Assembly: GCF_000143415.4 (NCBI RefSeq)
Contig: NW_003314305.1
Coordinates: 125,563 to 189,562, forward strand
Length of the DNA: 64,000 bases
Source of the DNA: Selaginella moellendorffii
Lineage: Eukaryota > Streptophyta > Lycopodiopsida > Selaginellales > Selaginellaceae
Direction of reading: 5' to 3'
A model generated the notes under the pieces. That model was given only the letters and a program-made list of their open reading frames with translations, was not told the origin of the DNA and did not search any database. Shown piece by piece: positions 31,735 to 44,640 of the stretch. Positions within the stretch are counted from its first letter, which is position 1. Every line of letters begins with the position of its first letter. A program made the position numbers and the translations under genes.

Positions 31735-33795
31735 CTATGTGATTGTGTGGAGGTTTGCCATGATCACGTAGCTTGCTGCCTCCCTTTCATCCATCCTCAT
31801 CAGACAATCAAAGGCCTCCTTTCCCATCTCCACGTTGTTCCATTTCTTACAGGCAGCCAACACTGTTCTCCAAGTCATGAGGTTTGGATTTACTCCAAGA
31901 GGCATGGATTTCACCACCGCCATGGCTTCGTCTAATCGATTTGCTCGTCCAAGCATATCCACCAGGCAATTGTAGTGCTCGATTCCGAGACAAACTCCAC
32001 CAAAAAAAGCGAAGTAGTTCTTTCCTCTGTCAACCAGGCCAGCATGGCTACAAGCCATAAGAACTTCGAGAATAAGTGTGTTATCCATCTTGGTTCCTTC
32101 GTCTTTCATTTTCTCGAAGAGAGTCAACGCTTTCCCAGCGTCTCCGAGTCGACTGTATCCGGCGATGAGCGACGACCACGCTGCCGTGTCGATCTTCCTC
32201 GAGCTCAATGAATCGAAAGTTTGCTGGGCTTTGATCACGTTCCCACACTTTCCATAGAAATCCACCAGGGAGGTGGCCACGCAGTGCTCGTCTTCCATCC
32301 CGGCTCTACAAATCTCGCCGTGGAGCTCCACTCCAGCTCCAAAGCTCGTCGACGCAGCGCACGCCTCGAGCGCCGCTATGAAAGTTTGAGCGCTGGGACG
32401 TATGATCAATCCGTTATTCTTCTTCATCCTTTGGAGCAACTCTAGAGCCTCGAGGTTCTCTCCATTCTCGACACACCCCGCGATCATCACATTCCAGGAG
32501 ACAATGCTCCGAGAAGCAATCGACTCAAAGATGGATCGAGCTTGGGAAAGAGATCCACACGAAGCATACATCGCCACCAAAGTTGTTGCTACGTAAATAT
32601 CCGTGTCGCAGCCCCTGGACGACGCTTCCAAGTGGATCTCACGACCCTTTTCCAGAAATCTCAATCTCTCACCATCGTCTTTGCCCATGCTCTCACGACC
32701 CTTTCCCAGAAATCTCAATCTCTCGCCAGCGTCTTTGCCCATGCAAGAACACGCCTTGAGCACGGCCACGAAAGTCCGGGCATTTGGAACACAAAGTCGG
32801 CCAGCTTTCATGAGATCGAAAGTTTGGAGGGCGAGTTCCATCTCTCCGGCCTCCATGAATCCAAGTATGAGGGACGTCCAAGACACAACATCGTGGCATT
32901 GCATGGATCCAAAGACACGAGTGGCATCAGCCATGCTTCCACACTTGGAGTAAGCGTCGATGAGCGCGTTTGCGACGAAGATATCATAAAAAAGATGGCC
33001 AGTGATCGAGGCTTGATCATGGATCGCCATTGTTCTTCCCAGGGACTTGAGTTTCACGACGCTTCCATTGCTTGGGAGCTCCAATCCATCCTCAAGAGCT
33101 GCCAAGATTCCACAAGCCATCAAAGCAGCAACAAAAACTCGACCATCGAGCCCAAGCCCCTCGAGGAGAACTCGAGAGTAGAGCTTCATCGCCATCTCCC
33201 CGTCCCCGTTCTCGGCAAATGCCAGCATCAGCGCAGTCCACGACACGATGCAGCGAGCTTTCATCCGATCAAAGACTCCCCGAGACTCGATCAAGCTCCC
33301 ACACTTCGCGTACAAATCCAGCAGCGTGTTTGCGACGAAGAGATCATGATCGCAGCCTTTGCTCTTCGCTTGCGAGTGGATCCATCGTGCCCTTTCGAGG
33401 CAATCCGTCTTGACCAGCTTTGACCTATCCAGCAGCATCGAGCAGGCCGTGAGCGCCGCCACAAAGGTCCGAGCGTTTGGCTCCCACTTTCCACGACTCG
33501 CTTGCAAGCACGACGAGAAGAGATCGAGGGCCAAGTCGGGCCTTCCATTCTCTGTGTAGCCAGAGATAAGCAATGTCCAGGAGACCACACCGTGACACGG
33601 CAATCGATCGAAGATAAAACGAGCCTCGTCGATGAATCCACACTTGGAGTAGAGATTGAGCAGCAAGATGGCCGAGTGTGAGCTCGGTCGCAAGCCGGCA
33701 TCCATCACTTGGCTGTAAAGCTGCTTGCCTCTTTCCAGCGATCTACACCTCTTGAGCTCGTCCAGCAACACGTAAATGCTTCTTCCTTTGATCAT
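31735..33795 (-). CDS. PPR protein, PLS type, with an internal 18-residue duplication
   Basis: Intronless; 686 aa from the ATG at 33795 (the frame opens at a GTG at 33843 just after a stop). Alternating P, L and S motifs are visible (GVVSWTLLISGYTENG, LFVANTLLDLYAKCG, AWSSLIAGYSRLG), followed by an E1-like region (WRTVLAACKKWNNVEMGKEA) and an end at YVIMANLHTIT, with no E+ or DYW domain. A 54-bp tandem duplication at 32636-32743 inserts a second copy of SMGKDDGERLRFLEKGRE before the motif containing IHLEASSRG. The 3' end lies only 22 bp from petM on the other strand. Organellar RNA binding is the expected role. Confidence 0.92.
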   Translation of the reverse strand: MIKGRSIYVLLDELKRCRSLERGKQLYSQVMDAGLRPSSHSAILLLNLYSKCGFIDEARFIFDRLPCHGVVSWTLLISGYTENGRPDLALDLFSSCLQASRGKWEPNARTFVAALTACSMLLDRSKLVKTDCLERARWIHSQAKSKGCDHDLFVANTLLDLYAKCGSLIESRGVFDRMKARCIVSWTALMLAFAENGDGEMAMKLYSRVLLEGLGLDGRVFVAALMACGILAALEDGLELPSNGSVVKLKSLGRTMAIHDQASITGHLFYDIFVANALIDAYSKCGSMADATRVFGSMQCHDVVSWTSLILGFMEAGEMELALQTFDLMKAGRLCVPNARTFVAVLKACSCMGKDAGERLRFLGKGRESMGKDDGERLRFLEKGREIHLEASSRGCDTDIYVATTLVAMYASCGSLSQARSIFESIASRSIVSWNVMIAGCVENGENLEALELLQRMKKNNGLIIRPSAQTFIAALEACAASTSFGAGVELHGEICRAGMEDEHCVATSLVDFYGKCGNVIKAQQTFDSLSSRKIDTAAWSSLIAGYSRLGDAGKALTLFEKMKDEGTKMDNTLILEVLMACSHAGLVDRGKNYFAFFGGVCLGIEHYNCLVDMLGRANRLDEAMAVVKSMPLGVNPNLMTWRTVLAACKKWNNVEMGKEAFDCLMRMDEREAASYVIMANLHTIT
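32636..32743. repeat. 54-bp tandem duplication inside a PPR gene
   Basis: Copies 32636-32689 and 32690-32743 share AGAAATCTCAATCTCTC and GTCTTTGCCCATG, with a few substitutions. Length is a multiple of three, so the frame is kept. Confidence 0.9.
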
Positions 33796-36300
33796 TCTCC
33801 ATCGCCCAAAAGCTCCAAACACGAATGTCCCAGGGGAAGCCACTTGACATAGAATATCTTGTCACGTCAGCTTGGCAATGATTCCTTAATCCCTTGCTGA
33901 AACAGTTTGGTCACTCTTTGTTGCTAGTGGCAGCCTCATTGACGCAAAACAAGTGCACTCACATCACTCAGTTTTGCACATGCACTTTGAGCTACTTGGG
34001 ACACTGATGGAAACACATTTGCTGTTCAAATAAAAGAATTCATGTTCAAAGAATGAACATAAATGTATTCCAATCCAAGCTACACTCAAGATGCTCACAA
34101 AGAACAAAACACTCCATACCCTTCTTCATTTCCAAAGCCTTCCACAGACATCCCTATCAGTAGCTGCAACACTCAGTCTGAACTGCTGCTATGCACTAAG
34201 CCCAACTCCCTTCATCTTTGCCTTCCGCATCTAGGAGAACCTTTGTCTCTAGCATTTTCTACTTGAACTCCTTTACATCCTTTGCCATCTTTATCTGGCA
34301 CTTTCCCTTATACATCTTCTCAATCTGCTCATCACATACTCTCTTAGTTGCCAAATATTCCTTCACCTGAATAAATGTAAACTGCTACTCCAACTTTTGG
34401 ATCCATCCAGGTGAGCTTCCTCTCGGGCCTCCTCTTGGTCAAGACGACGCTTCAAACACCCATTCTCCATCAACATACTGGAAATCACATGATCAAGACA
34501 CCTCATCTTCATGCATGCCAGTATCTACATCTCATAAATCCACTTGAAGTGTCAGTCTTCATCCATGCCCCATACAGCCATGTCCTCTTCCTCCTGAATC
34601 CTCTGTATCTCCGCTTTTAAAGTTTCTGGATGACCACCTCTTGGGGCAAGATACCCACCTTAGACATGTTTTCCCAACCATGCCAAAAGCATGTATCCAC
34701 TAACTTGGACCAAGTATTTCCCCTGCAATCACATCCTGTTGTATTCCTGAAGGTACACCTCATAGTCATACATAATACCTTCATGATCAAGCCACAAGCA
34801 CTCACTCATGAAACAAAATTTCTCAACTTCAAGGGTCTTGTACTTGTCCTTGAGATCGCTCTTGAGAACTTGCCATGCCTTGCTCAGGATCTCAGTGACC
34901 TCCATCTTATGCCCCTTACCATATGTGAGAGGAGTCACTCAGTTGGTCACCACCACACCAATCACTTGGGTGCTGCTCCCAAATCTTATCACCCATGAGG
35001 GGGTGCCCCAGAACTCCTGAAATATCCTGACCTCAAATTTCACTTGACTGTGGTTGACCTGTTAAGCCAAAACACAAGAGAAAATCCAAGCTTCTTCTAT
35101 TGCTTATTACATCACACTCCATTGGTCTCACACCTCTATGTCATGTCCTCTTTCTTTCCTTGCTTCTCCTTTTATCCTCTTTCCTTTTATGGTTTTCTTC
35201 CTATGTTTTTCCCCTCTTCTTTTAGTCTTTCCTTGTACTCTTAACTCTTTCTTTAACCCAAGCTTATTCTCCCAAACACAAGAACACTCAACTTTACCAC
35301 CTTTTCTACTCTAAACCAAGGTGGAAACACTTACCTTTGCTTCCAAGTCCACAATTTGGGGTTGAAGGATCATCATCCTTTGTTGCAGTCATGGATAAGC
35401 TGATGCTACAAGGGAACTTGCCTCTTCTAGTATCCAGATTGCTAATCCCATGTCAAGGAATCTCCTCATGCACTCTTTACCTCAGACTGCTTGCTCTTGC
35501 CCTCAGCCTCACATGTCTTCGGTGGCAATGCTGGCTACGGTCACTTAACCAATCTCCTAGTGCACAGAACGTCTCCTCAATAATGAATGCTACACATTGC
35601 TCTGAGATCCCCTTACTGGAATCCAGCACAAAAGAGTGGGAGGACGTTGAGTGAACTTGATAAGAGATTCTTTAGCAAGAGTCTTTTCATTATCAGAGGA
35701 GATGACCACTGGCTCTTCCATTTAATCATGCTGCAGCTGTTAAATCTTCACCAAGGTGTTGCTCCTCCTTGCCCAATCTCTTGAAGTCACACCCAATATG
35801 CATTTAAAGTGCCATCTTTCAACGATTCACCATTGTGAATATTAGGGAAAGCTAACTGTGAGAGAAGAAAGTGCCACTTGTTGCTAATGCCATATGCCAG
35901 CATGCGAGTGACTTGTTGCCCTCCCCTCTTACCTCTCTATTTTTCCCACTCTTTTCTCTCCCTTTCTGCCTTTCCACTTTTCTATTTTCATTAGTTTTGT
36001 ATTTATTTCTATTTATATTTCTGATCCTAAAGGCAGTTTAGATGCTCTAGCAGTATCTAATGATGAAGTCTTGGGTATGCTCCTCTCTTCACCTGGTAAC
36101 TTTGTAGGGTCCTTCCATCCATGAATTCTTCTTTTCTATACTTCTTTCACTTTTCTTTCTATTTTCATTAGTTTCATATTTATTTATATTTATATTTCTG
36201 ATCCTAAGGCAGTTTAGATGCTCTAGCAGTATCTAATGATCAAGTCTTGGGTACACTCCTCTCTTCATCTGGTAATTTTGTAGGGTCCCTTTTTCATTTA
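33796..36300. other. Repeat-like region, unidentified
   Basis: The PPR upstream region ends near 34.0 kb. From there to about 35.8 kb the minus strand has several open but broken frames (for example one with ILSKAWQVLKSDLKDKYKTL at about 34.8 kb), like a decayed element I cannot name. Pyrimidine-rich stretches follow. At about 35985-36115 and 36165-36295 a block of about 130 bp is repeated (GCAGTTTAGATGCTCTAGCA). Confidence 0.4.
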
Positions 36301-36302
36301 TG

Positions 36303-39300
36303 AGGTCCAAGTGTACAAATACAATGCCATATATTAATATTAGTGTAGTGGGATTTTGGTAATATCGGATTGGTTTTAATCTGGACCACTTGCTCTTATA
36401 TATAAGCTAGGATCTTTGGGCTAATTGATATACATATTTCTATATTCTATACATTCACATTGGTGAAGATGGAGGGTAATTTTGATTGTGCCTAAGTGCT
36501 TGGATTTGGGAGTTTGGTTTAGATTTAACTTTTATATCATTTAGATCTCCCTTTTCTTTTAACTTTTTCCATTTCTTTTCTTTTTCTTTTTCCTTTTCAT
36601 TTATCTTCATGGCAGAGCAATAGTCTCCTCCTCCTTTGACTCTGGAGCAATAGTTGGTGCAATTGTTCAATACTATATGATTGTAATTGAATAACTAAAT
36701 TTAGTTGATAGTAGTATTCGTGGCATGTGGTATAGCTCCTAGTGATCAAACTCTCTAGAATTCTCACGGAAGAACTCCAACCAAACGCAAGGATTGGCAA
36801 CAAAAGCAAAACTTTATAGTGATTGCCACATATCATTTTTGGGATGATGCTTAGCATTTGTATAAATTTCCTATGTCTCCAAGGGACAATGCTATAGTGG
36901 TATAATGGTTTGAGTGTAGCTACTTATGCAGATTGAAGCATTCTCCCAAATATTTTCAAACGCACATTTAGACATGTTGACGATTATGATGATGCTTTTA
37001 ACAATTGCATCGTCTTTGTCAAGAGTCATCTAAGTTGGTGATGTAATTTGGTGTTTATTTCCGAAGCCTTTTACTTCGTACGGAGTTAAATATATTGGAA
37101 TGAATCAAGTTAAAAATGTTGTGGGTAGCACTTTATCAAGATTTTGTAGGATTTATGCATACATTTACTCTAGCCACCATTGATAATACTTTTTGTTTGG
37201 CACAACATTATGAGATATTGCCTCTTCCACTTCTTGCTCCACACCCTTCAGTTTCACTTCATATAGGAAATGGTCCTGTTCTAATGGAGGTTGATGTTGT
37301 TGCTACCCGAGTTCAAGGACAAGGGCGAAGACGTGGTTGTGGCCGTGATATCTGCTACTGGGCATATGATGAAGTTGGTTGTATTTATTAACGTTGTCAG
37401 CATTTTCTAGAGTGGCAATCTCTATTTCTTAGATGGAGACCTTGGTATTAATAACATCTTATTGATGTTGCTAGTCATTGCAGGTGGTGTCAAATCAAAC
37501 TTTTGATTTCATCCTTGGTATGGATTGGTTGCAATGCAATCATGCCAAGTGTAATTTTGAAGCTTCTCCCCCTTGTCTCATACTTCTTTATATTTCTTTA
37601 CTCCTTTCATTTTTATACCTTTTTATCCCTTTATTTCTACCTTTGCTTCTATCACTTTTGTCTATTCATTATTTCCTTCTATATTTCTGTCTTATTGCTC
37701 TTTTCCCTTTTTCAATCTTTTTGATGGTCTTTGTGTTGTAGTAGTTGACAAACTCATGAAAGAGTATGCTGATCTCTTTGAATTTGACATGTCATATAGG
37801 GCCAAGATTACAACATATCATCCTATTTCAACTAGGGATGCTTGTTCAATTAAGACTCCTGTTCATCATTAGTCACCCAAAGAGAACAAAATTTTATGTG
37901 CAAATATTAAGAAAATGTTAAAAAAGGGTGTTATTTGAAAGTCACAAAGTCCCTGGGCTTGTGAACTTCATCTTATGACAAAGTTTGATGGAAGTATTTG
38001 TTTTTGTATCGATTATCATCCGTTAAACGAAGTGACGATCTTGGATGTGTACCTGTCTTCCCCACACTACTGATCTCTTGGATTGTTTGGGGAGAAGTCA
38101 TTGGTTTACCAAGTTAAATCTTGTTTTTAGGTACTAGCAAATACTAATGGCTGAAGAAGATATTTTTAAGACTACATTTTATACACTATTTAGTCTGTAT
38201 GAATTCTTAGTGATGCCATTTGATTTAAACAATGCTTTAATAACTTTCTAGCAGATGATGAATAAGGTTCTTTGCGATATATTAGAGGTGACTGTTGACT
38301 TCATCGATAATGTCTTAATCCACTTGAAAGAGATGTAGAAGGAACACGTTTATAATGTTCGTAAGGTGTTGGATCAGTTATGGGAAGTTGATTTAAATTT
38401 GAAGTGGTTGAAGTGTGTGTTTAGGTCCAAAGACATAACTTATCTTGGGTAATATATTTTTCATGAAAGTTTGCAAGTTGATCATGACAAATCTATAATT
38501 TCCTTACTCTGAAGTGTGTGAATGATGTGCAATGCTTTTTGAGCAAGGTGCAATATCTCGATTGTTTTATTAATCATCTTTCTAATCACAGTACACAATT
38601 GCGAGCATTGTTGAAGTTGTTAATATCATCTTTCATTTAGTCTACAATTATGAACATGTGTTTACGAATCTCAAAAATCTATTGACGACTCCTTTGGTTT
38701 TGGCATATCATTATTACACTCAACTTTTCACTTTTCTATTGTGGAGTAGCTCATCTTCATTGGTTGTAATGTATGGTTAATATATGCAATAAAATGGCAC
38801 TAACCAAGCACACTTGAGCTCTCTTGCATCAACACACATCCAAGACCGATATCAAAAGTATCAAGAGTGTTTAGTAGCTATTTGGGGCTTTGAGAAACTT
38901 CATATATATCAACATGGTTTTTAAACATTACTAAAAAGTGATCATGTTGTAGTTATTTCATTATTGAAGCGAAAGAACTTTGTTGGTCGTACTGTTCAGT
39001 GGGCTTTGAAACTTCATATATATCAATTTGATGTTATTCATCCCCTGGGGAGTTCTATAGTTGGTATTAATGCCTTTTCTCGAATTCTTCTTCCTTCTTC
39101 ACTCTCTTCTCATGTTTCTGACGAGTCTATTACTCTAATATCTGGTGGATTTTTTAGACGAAGATTCTTTGTCATCGGTGGTTTACTATATTTGACATTC
39201 AATATCCACAAGGTAAAGAACAAAATTTACCTTCTTTTAATGAGATTCATGAGGCTCAAAATATTGAGCTATGGATTCGAAAGCTTTATGATGGGTTTGA

Positions 39301-39623
39301 GAATCTTGCATCATTTATTGATTGCCATTTCGGCATTTATATTCTTAATATCACATTGAGGACAACCTTCTTTATTTTGTGAGGATGGATTTTGATGATC
39401 ATTTATGGCTGGTGGTGTTTTCGATCTTTATTCCATGCTTTCTCCATGCCTACCATGATTCTTTTATTCTATATGGGCATATGGGACATTATCGTATGAC
39501 CGAGAAACTTCGTAGGTTTTTCTATTCACTAAAGATGTGACATGATGCTATCCAGTATATGCATAGCTGCATTTGGTGCCAAGCTTGTAATACTCCCCCT
39601 TATGTTGCGAAATAACAATTGGA
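36303..39623 (+). mobile_element. Element B: decayed Ty3/gypsy retrotransposon, 5' part
   Basis: An LTR-like block (about 36303-36470) is repeated at 49664-49810. Translated remnants follow in plus-strand order. They are gag with a degenerate zinc knuckle (about 37.3 kb), a retropepsin-like FDFILGMDWLQCNHAKC (37505-37555), reverse transcriptase with LYEFLVMPFDLNNA (about 38190-38235), RNase H (about 38.97 kb, WALKLHIYQFDVIHPLGS), and the integrase zinc-binding part (GHYRMTEKLRRFFYS, then SCIWCQAC, about 39.48-39.6 kb). Gene order PR-RT-RH-IN and the motifs fit Ty3/gypsy. Many stops show it is dead. Element A interrupts it at 39623; it resumes at 48658. Confidence 0.85.
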
Positions 39624-40707
39624 TGTAAGCGACTAAATTTTCCATTTTACTTTAGTCACTTAACCGTACCTCCGACCACTTGGAGGAGTCTCACTCACAA
39701 CCTCCATAAGTCCTATTTTGGACTTGGGCTTACTAGCCCCGAGAATGGCATCCCCGCCACTCAACTTCGTGCACTTGGTCCAAGTGCTCCACGTGTCCGA
39801 TCCCATGACCGACACCCCAAGGTACCACCAACATATCAGCCTGTTACACTAAGGCCATGCGCATTCACCTTGGTCACAACGATGGTCTGACACCACCTGC
39901 ATCCCAGTCCTGTCACTCAAAGACTGGGCCATCCATCCATGAATGATCATCCCAGATCCACTCCTTAGCATCCTTAGGATGCCCACCGACATGGGGATTA
40001 GCCTTCCCCAATATCTCCATTCCAGTCCCCACTAAGTCCCTTTTCATCCATGGCCGTGTTCGCCAACACTGCCACTGGATCGAGGCCTACAAGCCCGACC
40101 ACTAAGTCCCACGGTCCTCTGGGACTTCCTCACCACACGACTGCGTCCTTGGTCACTACCCCAGAGGATTGCTCCTCTTCCTTTCCACAGTCTGGGCCTT
40201 TGGGACAACATTTCGGAACACCGTGGCCTTACACGAGCCACCTGGGTATTCTCCCCGCCTTCCGCCCTTTGGTGCTCTAGCCATGGGCTTAGAGTGAGGT
40301 TCCGTTAAGCCACGCTTGGTATCCAAGTAGGTAGTGCCACCCACACTTGGACTGGGAGCATCGGTCAGTCGATCTCCCGGGGGAACTAAAGCCGGCTCTT
40401 GAACACTTCACCAAGCTACCCCGCTTGTCGGTCCGTATTCACTCTAGTCTTGGACTTCCCAGTGGTCAGCTCATCACCCAACAGTTGGGTCTAGCCTTCA
40501 TGGGCCAAACTGGCCTTTCCTGGCCAAATTGGCTCCACTGGGCTCCAACCGCCACACTCTCCCTACTATACTTTTGGAACCCCCCGCAGCCCTCCCCCCC
40601 CCCCCCCCCCAGGGGGACGATCGCTTTGGGCTTTCACCCAACTGCCTGTATTAGTATTCGGACTTGGACTCGGACTCGGTCTCGGTCCCGGATTCGGACT
40701 CGGACTT

Positions 40708-40741
<34 letters not shown>

Positions 40742-41235
40742 CCGGTCCCGGTCTCAGACTCCATCTCGGACTCCACCTCGGGTCCATCTCGGACTCCACC
40801 TTGGGTCCATCTCGGACTCCATCTCGGGTCCATCTCGGACTCCATCTTGGGTCCATCTCGGACTCCATCTCGGTTCATCTCGGACTCCATCTCGGACTCC
40901 ATCTCGGACTCCATATCGGACTCCATCTCGGACTCCATCTCGGACTCCATATCGGACTCCACCTCGGACTCCATCTCGGGTCTGCCTCAGACTCCATCTC
41001 GGACACTTCCACGTGTCATGTGTTGGTCCTTTCGGGTCCCTTTTTAGAGCCTCGCTTATGGCTCGCTTCGTGCTCATTCCTCGAGCACTTTGTTGGGAGT
41101 TCCACTCCCACTCTCGACCTTTCAAGTCGGAGCTTTTAGTCCAAACGTGTTACGCTCGTTTGGCTTTCGCTTCAGCCACTACCACGTGGCACCCTTCCAG
41201 CTCCACTTTGGGGCCTAGGGATTTTGTGTCTCACA
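39624..41235 (-). repeat. LTR 1 (3' LTR of element A)
   Basis: 1612 bp, closely similar to the LTRs at 43100, 46925 and 57345. It holds a poly-C tract (about 40591-40612) and a minisatellite (about 40680-41003). Confidence 0.9.
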
Positions 41236-43099
41236 ACTCCACCACCCATAGATGAAGTTTGATGTCCTCATCGAACGGTAAACCATTTTATAAAGTAGCA
41301 CCCGCATGTGTTACCATTTCCATCTTTGGCACCTAATCAATATTTGTCAATGGTTTGACATTGAAGGCTCACCATGCCTTCTCCATATTCGTCAATGGTT
41401 TGACATTAAAGGCTCACTATGCCTTTTGCATATTCCTTAATGGTTTGACACCAAAGGCTCACCATGCTTTGCCTATCCTCTAAGGAGGGTAGTCTTTCTA
41501 ACTTAGAGACTGATTGGACCACATGTAGTGGTTCTCTCCTTTTATTGGTTTAGTTCTCGCTAAACCTCTTAGAGACCCTTTTCTAAGTCAATCTCACTAC
41601 TCCTTCTCGAGTAGTCTCAATTTCCATCTATTAAACGTTTGCACCTTGGAACTTTTACTCTTTTGACTTTTGGAAGTCAATTTCCTAGGTGTCTCCAACA
41701 CCTTGCATTGCACAGATTGTGCAACTCCACTTCCCCATTCTAGGAAGTTCATTACTTGAGGGCACCATCATCCTCTCTTCTATTTCGTGCCACCTTGGGC
41801 ATTAAGTTCCATTTATCATACTTTGTGCTAAGGTTGTCCATGGCCCTATCATTTGGCTACCTTACCGCTCCCTCCCTTGGAGCTTCTACTTTCGCCAAAT
41901 CGGAGCAATTCGAAATCTATCCTTGGAAACACATTTCCTTTCCCGCAATTTGTTAGCGACCAACACATTAGTGTTCCTCACCTAACTTTGTCACTTGGAT
42001 TCCTTCCAAGGGATTCCATGGCCCTATCTTGGCCACTCATCTTTTGCTCCTATCCGTTGATTGTTGCACCAAGCAACATCGAATCTCTACCTCCCTCCTT
42101 GAGGTATTCTTTTGATTCCATAGCAAAGGCTCTGCTTTGCCAAGACTAGGGTGTTCACCCCTAGTAAGTCTCTTTAGCATCTTCTGCTGTAAGCTCTATC
42201 CACGGCCCAACTTTGTGACCCTCCCATAGGTCTCTTTAGAGACTACTTTCCTTGGACACACTATGCCATCGCAATGACATAGCTCATTTCCCTAAGGTGC
42301 TTTTCCCACTTGGTCACCTTGACCAAGCTACACCATCATCAATATCAAATCAACACTTTGAACTAAGAACCTTATTCCTTAACCCAAACAAGGACCTTGT
42401 CCTTATTTAGCCACAAGATCACCTAGTGATCTCACCTCGGCACCTTAACAGGTTTGCCAATAGGTACTAAGTCTTCCAGACCTTTAACTTGTTAACTACA
42501 ACCCCAGGGGCATCCCCCACACTTGGCGGTGCGCCCAAGCCAGCCCTTCCGGCCAAGGGTCCATAGCAACTGAGACTGGGTGTCCCCATCTCATTCACCA
42601 CATCCTTGGTGCCACTAGCACCAAAGTGTTCAAGTTAGATATGCTGAGCCACACTAAGCAATCTAACCGTGCATCACGACTCCGGGGCATCCCCCGTTTG
42701 GCGGTGTGCCCAAGCCAATATCCTCATTGAGAATCCATGACCACCGAAATATGAGTGTCCTCATATTCCAAACCATCACCACGCCCTAGTGATTTGGGAC
42801 TCGAACCCAAGCACTAGAGGGTCGGGACTCGAACCCAACCTCCGTATATGCATCTACGGACAGCATCACGTAGGATGCCTGGCGTGACTCCCCACGCCGG
42901 TGCACCAACTTATACTCAAAGCGCGTTATAGATCACAGCTTAGGAACCTAATTCCTCCCCACTACCAAGTCCTCTCACTTAACAAGCCTGTGATCATGCA
43001 TGGACTCCTCCATGTTTGGCCCCATGGCCCACCCTTTTTGAAGTTATCACCTTCAACTAGGGTATTTGTTCCCCTGACTTGCCCATCTCGCTTTGGCAA
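41236..43099 (-). mobile_element. Element A internal region, 3' half
   Basis: It matches the right half of element C's internal region (about 61300-63048) in reverse complement, for example the GGTAAACCATTTTATAAAG block beside the LTR. Two inverted-type blocks with AGTCTCAGTTGC and GTGGTGAATG-like text occur at 42.5-42.8 kb. No protein motif recognised. Confidence 0.8.
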
Positions 43100-44640
43100 T
43101 GTAAGCAACTAATTTTTCCATTCTACTTTAGTCACTTAACCACACCTCCGACCACTTGGAGGAGTCTCATTCACAACCTCCATAAGTCCAACTTAGGACT
43201 TGGGGCTTGCTAGCCCCGAGAATGGCATCCATGCCACTCAGCCTTAGCACTTGGTCCAAGTGCTCCACGTGTCCGATCCCATGATTGACACCCCGAGGTA
43301 CCACTGACGTATCGGCCCGTTACGCTAAGGCCATGGCCCAATTACCTTGGTCACACTGGTGGTCCAACACCACCTGCATTCCAATCCCGGTCTCTCAAAG
43401 ACTGAGTCATCTGTCCATGAGGGATCATCCCAGATCCACTCCTTAACATCCTTAGGATGCCTACAGACATGGGGAATACCCTTCCCCAATATCTCTGTTC
43501 CGGTCCCCACCAAGTCCCTTTCTGTCCTTGGCTGTGTTCGCCAACACTGCCACTGGATCAAGGCCCACCAGCCCGACCACTAAGTCCCACTATCCTCTAG
43601 GACTTCCTCACTGTGTGACTGTGTCCTTGGTCACCACACCAGAGGGCTACCCCTCTTCCCTTCCATAGTCTGGGACTTTGGGACACCATTTCGGAACACT
43701 GTGGCCCTACGCGGGCCTCATGGGTACTCTCCCAAACTGGCCTTTCCTAGCCAAACTGGCTCCACTGCAGTCCTCCCCCTACTATACTTTTGGAGCTCAC
43801 CAAACCCCCCAGGGTCTGGGAGACGAACGCTTTGGGCTTTCACCCTCTCAGACTCGAACTCGGACTCGGACTCGGACTCGGACTCGGACTCGGACTCGGA
43901 CTCGGACTCGGACTCGGACTTGGACTTGGGCTCGGGCTCGGTCTCGGCCTCGGCCTCGGTCTTGGTCTCGGTCCCGATCTCGGTCTCGGTCCCGGTCTCA
44001 GTCTCGACTTCGGACTCCATCTCGGGTCCATCTCAGACTCCATCTCGGACTCCATCTCGGGTCCATCTCGGACTCCATCTCGGACTCCATCTCGGGTCCA
44101 TCTCGGACTCCATCTCGGACTCCATCTCGGATCCATCTCGGGTCCATCTTGGACTCCATCTCGGACTCCATCTCGGGTCCATCTCGGACTCCATCTCGGG
44201 TCCATCTCGGACTCCATCTCGGACCCCATCTCGGACTCCATCTCGGACCCCATCTCGGGTCCATCTCGGGTCCATCTCAGACTCCATCTCGGGTCCATCT
44301 TGGGTCCATCTCGGACTCCATCTCGGGTCCATCTCGGACTCCATCTCGGGTCCATCTCGGACTCCATCTCAGACTCCATCTCGGGTCCATCTCGGGTCCA
44401 TCTCGGACTCTTCCACGTGTCATGTGTTGGTCCTTTCGGGTCCCTTTTTTAGAGCCTCGCTTATGGCTCGCTTCGTGCTCATTCCTCGAGCACTTTGTTG
44501 GGAGTTCCACTCCCACTCTCGACCTTTCAAGTCGGAGCTTTTAGTCCAAATGTGTTACGCTCGTTTGGCTTTCGCTTCAGCCACTACCACGTGGCACCCT
44601 TCCAGCTCCACTTTGGGGCCTAGGGATTTTGTGTCTCACA
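43100..44640 (-). repeat. LTR 2: nested solo LTR
   Basis: 1541-bp LTR of the same family inserted into element A's internal region. It is flanked by GGCAA (43095-43099) and GGTAA (44641-44645), a 5-bp target duplication with one change. The uninterrupted order (GGCAA followed by GTCCT) is seen in element C near 61288. No internal region or second LTR belongs to it. Confidence 0.9.
43850..44412. repeat. LTR minisatellite (CTCGGA repeats then 11/12-bp units)
   Basis: A run of CTCGGA hexamers (about 43850-43920) gives way to mixed units TCGGACTCCATC (12 bp) and TCGGGTCCATC (11 bp). The same array occurs at about 40746-41003, 48060-48420, 57165-57335, 57570-57912 (reverse) and 63280-63675 (reverse), with different lengths. 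Confidence 0.95.

Noticed and set aside
32542-33423. 293-codon plus-strand frame opposite the third PPR gene
   Set aside because: Shadow frame of a well-supported PPR gene.
39624-44640. Reading LTR 1 to LTR 2 and LTR 2 to LTR 3 as two tandem elements
   Set aside because: Only LTR 3 has a primer-binding site beside it, the two interior halves join into one region seen intact in element C, and LTR 2 has its own target duplication.
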